From NCBI GenBank assembly GCA_020049615.1, contig JAIFKN010000003.1, positions 1 through 64,000 of the forward strand: a stretch of DNA of 64,000 nucleotides, read 5' to 3'. The notes beneath the pieces were generated by a model. That model saw only the letters and a list, made by a program, of their open reading frames with translations, was not told where the DNA came from and did not search any database. This document shows, piece by piece, positions 60,732-64,000 of the stretch; the first letter of the stretch is position 1; the number at the start of each line of letters is the position of its first letter. The stretch comes from a bacterium. Lineage in GTDB: Bacteria; Planctomycetota; UBA11346. The translations under genes and the position numbers were made by a program.

Positions 60732-61619
60732 ATGACCCTGGACGTGGCGCCGCCCGCCCGACCATGCCGACCCATGGCCCAGTTCCCCCGCCGTGATTAC
60801 AGCGGTCCGCCGCGCAAGCCGCCCGTCGCTGCCGTCGCCAGTCCCGCCGCCCATACCGCCTGGGAGGGGCAGGCCGGCTGGTACGACAAGCATCAGGGCG
60901 ATGGCGGGGCCGACCTCTACCAGACCGTGCTCCTGCCGGCGGTGCTCAAGCGCCTGGCGGCCAAGAAGGGCCAGCGCGTGCTGGATGTCGGCAGCGGCCA
61001 GGGGGTGCTCGGCCGCGCCCTCGCCCACCTCGGGGTCGACGCCGTCGGCGTCGAGGCCAGCCCGAGCCTGCTGGCGGCGGCGCAGGGCCGCGCCGGGGCG
61101 CACGAGAAGTACCTCCTTGGCGATGCGCGCGACCTCGCCGCCGTGCTGCCGGGCCAGGCCTTCGACCATGCCGCCGCACTCATGGTGCTGCAGGACCTCG
61201 AGCCGATCCTGCCGGTGATGCAGGGGGTCGCCAAGATGCTCGCCCCGGGCGGGCGCTTCGTCGTCGCTCTGACCCACCCGTGCTTCCGCCAGCCCAAGCG
61301 CAGCACCTGGGGCTGGGATGATGACCGGCGCCAGCAGTACCGGCGCATCGACGGCTACCTGTCGATGTACCAGACGCGCATCGCCACCCATCCCGGCGCC
61401 CTGCCCGGAACGCCCGAGGCGGCGCTGCAGACGGTCAGTACGCACCGTCCGCTGGCCGCCTACATCGAGGCTGCCGGCGCCGCCGGCCTCGGCATCACCG
61501 GCTGCGATGAACTGACCAACCCGCGCCGCGGCACCAAGGGCACGCGCTTCGCCGCCGAGGATCTGGCGGCGAAGGAGATCCCGCTGTTCCTCGTGCTGAC
61601 GGCGGTGCGTCTGCGGTGA
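60732..61619 (+). CDS. SAM-dependent methyltransferase
   Basis: The 295-residue protein has the class I methyltransferase fold. The SAM motif QRVLDVGSGQGVLGRALA is near residue 78, followed by AVGVEASPSLLAAAQ and LLGDARDLAAV. The later GGRFVVALTHPCFRQPKRS is a conserved strand seen in small-molecule methyltransferases. The start is uncertain: ATG at 60732 and at 60774 (MAQFPRRDY) both work. Its stop overlaps the start of the DUF455 gene (GTGA), forming a coupled chain with the next two or three genes. The substrate is unknown. Confidence 0.85.
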   Translation: MTLDVAPPARPCRPMAQFPRRDYSGPPRKPPVAAVASPAAHTAWEGQAGWYDKHQGDGGADLYQTVLLPAVLKRLAAKKGQRVLDVGSGQGVLGRALAHLGVDAVGVEASPSLLAAAQGRAGAHEKYLLGDARDLAAVLPGQAFDHAAALMVLQDLEPILPVMQGVAKMLAPGGRFVVALTHPCFRQPKRSTWGWDDDRRQQYRRIDGYLSMYQTRIATHPGALPGTPEAALQTVSTHRPLAAYIEAAGAAGLGITGCDELTNPRRGTKGTRFAAEDLAAKEIPLFLVLTAVRLR

Positions 61620-62398
61620 CCTTCGCCGCCGGGCTGCTGGCGGCGATCGCCGCGCCGACCGCGGCGGCCAAGGACGCCGTCCTGGCCGAGCTGGTCCCGT
61701 GCGATGGCGCGGTGTGGGACATGCCAGCCCTGCCGGCGCGGCCCGGTCGGCCGCCTGGCGTCAGGGAAGGGCAGGCGAAGCGCCGCCGCCAGGGGGTCGA
61801 CAGCCCGACCGGCCTGCGCCGCTTCCTGCATGCCATCTGGCACATCGAACTCGAGGCCATCGATCTCGCCTGCGTGCTGGCGCTGCGCGGTTCCGGCATG
61901 CCGGCCGACTTCCATGCCGACTGCGTGCGGGTCGCCCGCGAGGAGGTGGTGCACGCCGGACTGCTGGCGGCCTGGCTGACCGCCAACGGCCATCCGCCCG
62001 GCAGCGAGCCGGTCCATCACCGGCTCTGGGAGTCGGCGGTCGCCTGCCGCGACCTGGGCGAGCAGCTGGTGGTGGTGCCGCGCTTCCTCGAGGCGCGCGG
62101 TCTCGACGTCAACGCAGGTCTGCTGCCGCGCGTCACCGATCAGGGCGCGCATGCCGCGCTGGAGCGCATCTATCGCGACGAGATCGGCCATGTCGGCACC
62201 GGCACGCGTTGGCACCACTGGTGGTGCGCCCGCCAGGGGCTGGATCCGGTGGCGCACTTCGCCGCTGTGGTGCGCGGTTCATTCGCCGACCAGCTGCCCA
62301 GCCCCTGGCCCCTCGACGAGCTAGGCCGCCGTGCCGCTGGCTTCGCCGAGCCGGAACTGAGGCTGCTGAGCGAACCCCGGACCCCGGCCATCACATGA
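61616..62398 (+). CDS. DUF455 ferritin-like protein
   Basis: The 260-residue protein matches the DUF455 ferritin-like family (related to the radical-free MiaE-type diiron fold). RFLHAIWHIELEAIDLACVLALR near residue 70 and VAREEVVHAGLLAAWL near 103 supply the Glu and His ligands. YRDEIGHVGTGTRWHHWWC near 185 completes the metal site. A GTG start at 61616 overlaps the methyltransferase stop. Its own stop overlaps the DHH gene's start (ATGA). The function of the family is not established; a diiron oxidase-like activity is possible. Confidence 0.8.
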   Translation: MTFAAGLLAAIAAPTAAAKDAVLAELVPCDGAVWDMPALPARPGRPPGVREGQAKRRRQGVDSPTGLRRFLHAIWHIELEAIDLACVLALRGSGMPADFHADCVRVAREEVVHAGLLAAWLTANGHPPGSEPVHHRLWESAVACRDLGEQLVVVPRFLEARGLDVNAGLLPRVTDQGAHAALERIYRDEIGHVGTGTRWHHWWCARQGLDPVAHFAAVVRGSFADQLPSPWPLDELGRRAAGFAEPELRLLSEPRTPAIT

Positions 62399-63378
62399 AG
62401 CGCCCCAACTACCTCGCCGCCGCCCGTGCCATCGCCGATGCCGCCGACATCGTCCTGACCACGCACATCAACAGCGATGCCGACGGCATCGGCACCTCGC
62501 TGGCGCTGGCCATCGCGCTGGAGCGCCTGGGCAAGCGCGTGCGCTTCGCCTGCCCGACCAGGCCGGCCTCGATCTACGCCTTCCTGCCCCGCTTCGGCAT
62601 GGCCCGGACCATCGACACGGACGAGGCTGCAAAGGCCATGCCGGCCTGCGATATACTGCTGTCCAGCGACTGCGGCGACCTGAAGCGGCTTGGCGCCTGC
62701 GCGCTGATTCCTCACGGCAAGCTGCTGAACCTCGACCACCACGCGACCAACGACCGCTTCGGCGACCTCAACCTGGTCGACGAGGTGGCGACCTGCAGCG
62801 GCATGGTGGCGGCGAAGCTGCTCGACCGGCTCGACGTCGATCTCGACCGCGAGATGGCCGACAACCTCTATGCGACGCTGGTCTTCGACACCGGACGTTT
62901 CATGCATTCGAACACCGACGCGGCGGCCTTCCGCTTCGCCGCCCGGCTGGCCGATCTCGGGGTCGACGTCTCGGCGATCAACCGCGCCCTGACCTACACC
63001 AAGAAGCCGCACGACCTCGCCGTCACCCGCCTGGGCATCGAACGCCTGCGCGTCGACGAGCAGGAGCCGCGCCTGGCCGGCATCGCCCTGTCGAAGGAGG
63101 ACATCGCCACGGTGGGCGAGCCCGAGGACTGGGGCGAGATGGTCGATGTGCCGCGCTCGCTGGCCGGCAACCAGGTCGCCTACCTCATGCGCGAGTCGAA
63201 GGACGGCCAGACCACGCGGGTGAGCATGCGCTCGAACCCGCCATTCCAGGTCGCGCCGGTGGCGCAGGCCTTCGGCGGCGGCGGTCACCTCCAGGCTGCC
63301 GGGGCGACCTTCCCCGGATCGCTTGCCGAATGCCTGCGCGAGATGGTTCCGCGCCTGCGCCGGCAGCTGCACGACTGA
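62395..63378 (+). CDS. DHH-family phosphoesterase (NrnA-like)
   Basis: The 327-residue protein has the DHH/DHHA1 layout of oligoribonuclease NrnA and PAP phosphatases. THINSDADGIGTSLALAIAL near 23-42 and ILLSSDCGDL near 85 are metal-binding motifs. LLNLDHHATNDRFG near 110 is the DHH motif itself. AFGGGGHLQAAGATFPG near 297 is the DHHA1 GGGH motif. It probably degrades nano-RNA or pAp in the cytoplasm. It is translationally coupled to the DUF455 gene and is followed by tilS 4 bp later. Confidence 0.92.
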   Translation: MKRPNYLAAARAIADAADIVLTTHINSDADGIGTSLALAIALERLGKRVRFACPTRPASIYAFLPRFGMARTIDTDEAAKAMPACDILLSSDCGDLKRLGACALIPHGKLLNLDHHATNDRFGDLNLVDEVATCSGMVAAKLLDRLDVDLDREMADNLYATLVFDTGRFMHSNTDAAAFRFAARLADLGVDVSAINRALTYTKKPHDLAVTRLGIERLRVDEQEPRLAGIALSKEDIATVGEPEDWGEMVDVPRSLAGNQVAYLMRESKDGQTTRVSMRSNPPFQVAPVAQAFGGGGHLQAAGATFPGSLAECLREMVPRLRRQLHD

Positions 63379-63381
63379 GCC

Positions 63382-64000
63382 GTGCTGCGCCTGCCCGACG
63401 ACCTGGCCGAGGGCGCGACCGTCGTCGCTGCGGTCAGCGGCGGGGCGGACAGCGTGGCGCTGCTCGGCCTGCTGGCCGGCTGCGGCCGGTTCCGGGTCGT
63501 GTGCTGGCATCTCGACCACCGGCTGCGGCCCGACTCGGCTGCCGATGCGGACTTCGTCGCCGGCCTGGCAGCGCGCCTGGGTGTGCCGTTCGTCGGTGAC
63601 GCGGCGGATGTGCGGGCGGCGCAGCGCGGCGATGGCCTGGAGGAGGCGGCTCGCCGCGTGCGCTACGCGCTGCTGTCCGCCGCCTGCCAGCGTCTCGGCG
63701 CGGCTGCCGCCTGCACCGCCCACCATCGCGACGACCAGGCCGAGACCGCCCTGCTGCAGATCCTGCGCGGCTGCGGACCGGAGGGTCCAGGCGGCATCGC
63801 CGCCGAGCGCGAGTTGGCGCCTGGTGTCCGCCTGCTCCGTCCGCTCCTGCATGTCGGCCGGGCGGATCTCGCCGCCTGGTGCCGATCTCACGACTTTGGC
63901 TGGCGCGAGGATGCCAGCAACGCTGATCCCGCCTTTGCCCGCAACCGGCTGCGCCACCGCGTGCTGCCGGAGTGGGAACGGCGCTGTCCGGGTATCGCCG
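63382..64000 (+). CDS. tilS: tRNA(Ile)-lysidine synthase TilS, partial
   Basis: The open frame starts at a GTG (63382), 4 bp after the DHH stop, and runs off the window, giving 206 codons. VVAAVSGGADSVALLGLL at about 14-31 contains the SGGxDS PP-loop of N-type ATP pyrophosphatases. VVCWHLDHRLRPDSAADADFV and AACTAHHRDDQAETALLQILRG are the TilS-specific segments. RPLLHVGRADLAAWCRSHDFGWREDASNADPAFARNRLRH ends the catalytic domain. It modifies the wobble position of tRNA-Ile2 and is normally essential. The C-terminus lies outside the window. Confidence 0.92.
   Translation, partial: MLRLPDDLAEGATVVAAVSGGADSVALLGLLAGCGRFRVVCWHLDHRLRPDSAADADFVAGLAARLGVPFVGDAADVRAAQRGDGLEEAARRVRYALLSAACQRLGAAAACTAHHRDDQAETALLQILRGCGPEGPGGIAAERELAPGVRLLRPLLHVGRADLAAWCRSHDFGWREDASNADPAFARNRLRHRVLPEWERRCPGIA

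Overview
The window is a GC-rich stretch of a bacterial chromosome. It most resembles the Planctomycetota, Lentisphaerota and Verrucomicrobiota group (PVC superphylum). The reasons are a prepilin-like H-X9-DG protein, an operon of oversized pseudopilins, two membrane-spanning Ser/Thr kinases with large sensor-like C-termini, many AraC-type regulators beside UroD-fold, phytanoyl-dioxygenase and glycoside-hydrolase genes, a DUF6785/OPT-like membrane protein, and an unusual glycyl-radical enzyme. The phylum is inferred from gene content; no rRNA or tRNA gene was seen.

Layout. (1) 1-6.5 kb: the probable end of an IS21-type element, then a PhnDCE-like ABC transporter with a Fur-like box, then an arsR-controlled cluster (permease, ArsE/ArsF/ArsG-like proteins, DGC protein). 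A 400-bp multi-hairpin repeat splits arsR from the permease. (2) 6.5-12.5 kb: aldo/keto reductase, two AraC regulators, and a PhyH plus UroD pair facing a second UroD. (3) 12.5-16.5 kb: an ExbD/ExbB pair coupled to a TolA/TonB-like transducer that ends in a CBM9-like module. (4) 16.6-25.3 kb: a GntR/LacI-type regulator, a perfect palindromic operator, a glycyl-radical enzyme and its activase, a DUF6785-like membrane protein and a secreted beta-helix protein. (5) 25.3-42.4 kb: two Ser/Thr kinases, an AraC regulator, an MFS transporter, a sugar-mutarotase-like protein, a second beta-helix protein, a large modular esterase and a clan GH-A hydrolase. Two promoters here share an AraC-type direct-repeat operator. 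(6) 42.5-45.6 kb: a beta-glucan-related cluster (TPR protein, GH2-like and GH128-like enzymes). (7) 45.7-55.8 kb: a seven-gene pseudopilin operon with no ATPase, platform or secretin gene. (8) 55.9-64 kb: AraC regulator, hybrid histidine kinase, H-X9-DG prepilin, and a translationally coupled chain of methyltransferase, DUF455, DHH phosphoesterase and tilS.

The genes suggest an organism that degrades plant or algal polysaccharide, with sugar-responsive regulators controlling secreted enzymes and uptake, and with some oxygen-sensitive (glycyl radical) metabolism. The most striking observation is that dispersed repeats (two unrelated families) are inserted in frame just after the start codon in three exported-protein genes. 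Each insertion lengthens a leader that would be cut off during export. The best candidate for an undescribed system is the TolA-like/CBM9 transducer with its ExbB/ExbD motor, followed by the orphan pseudopilin operon.
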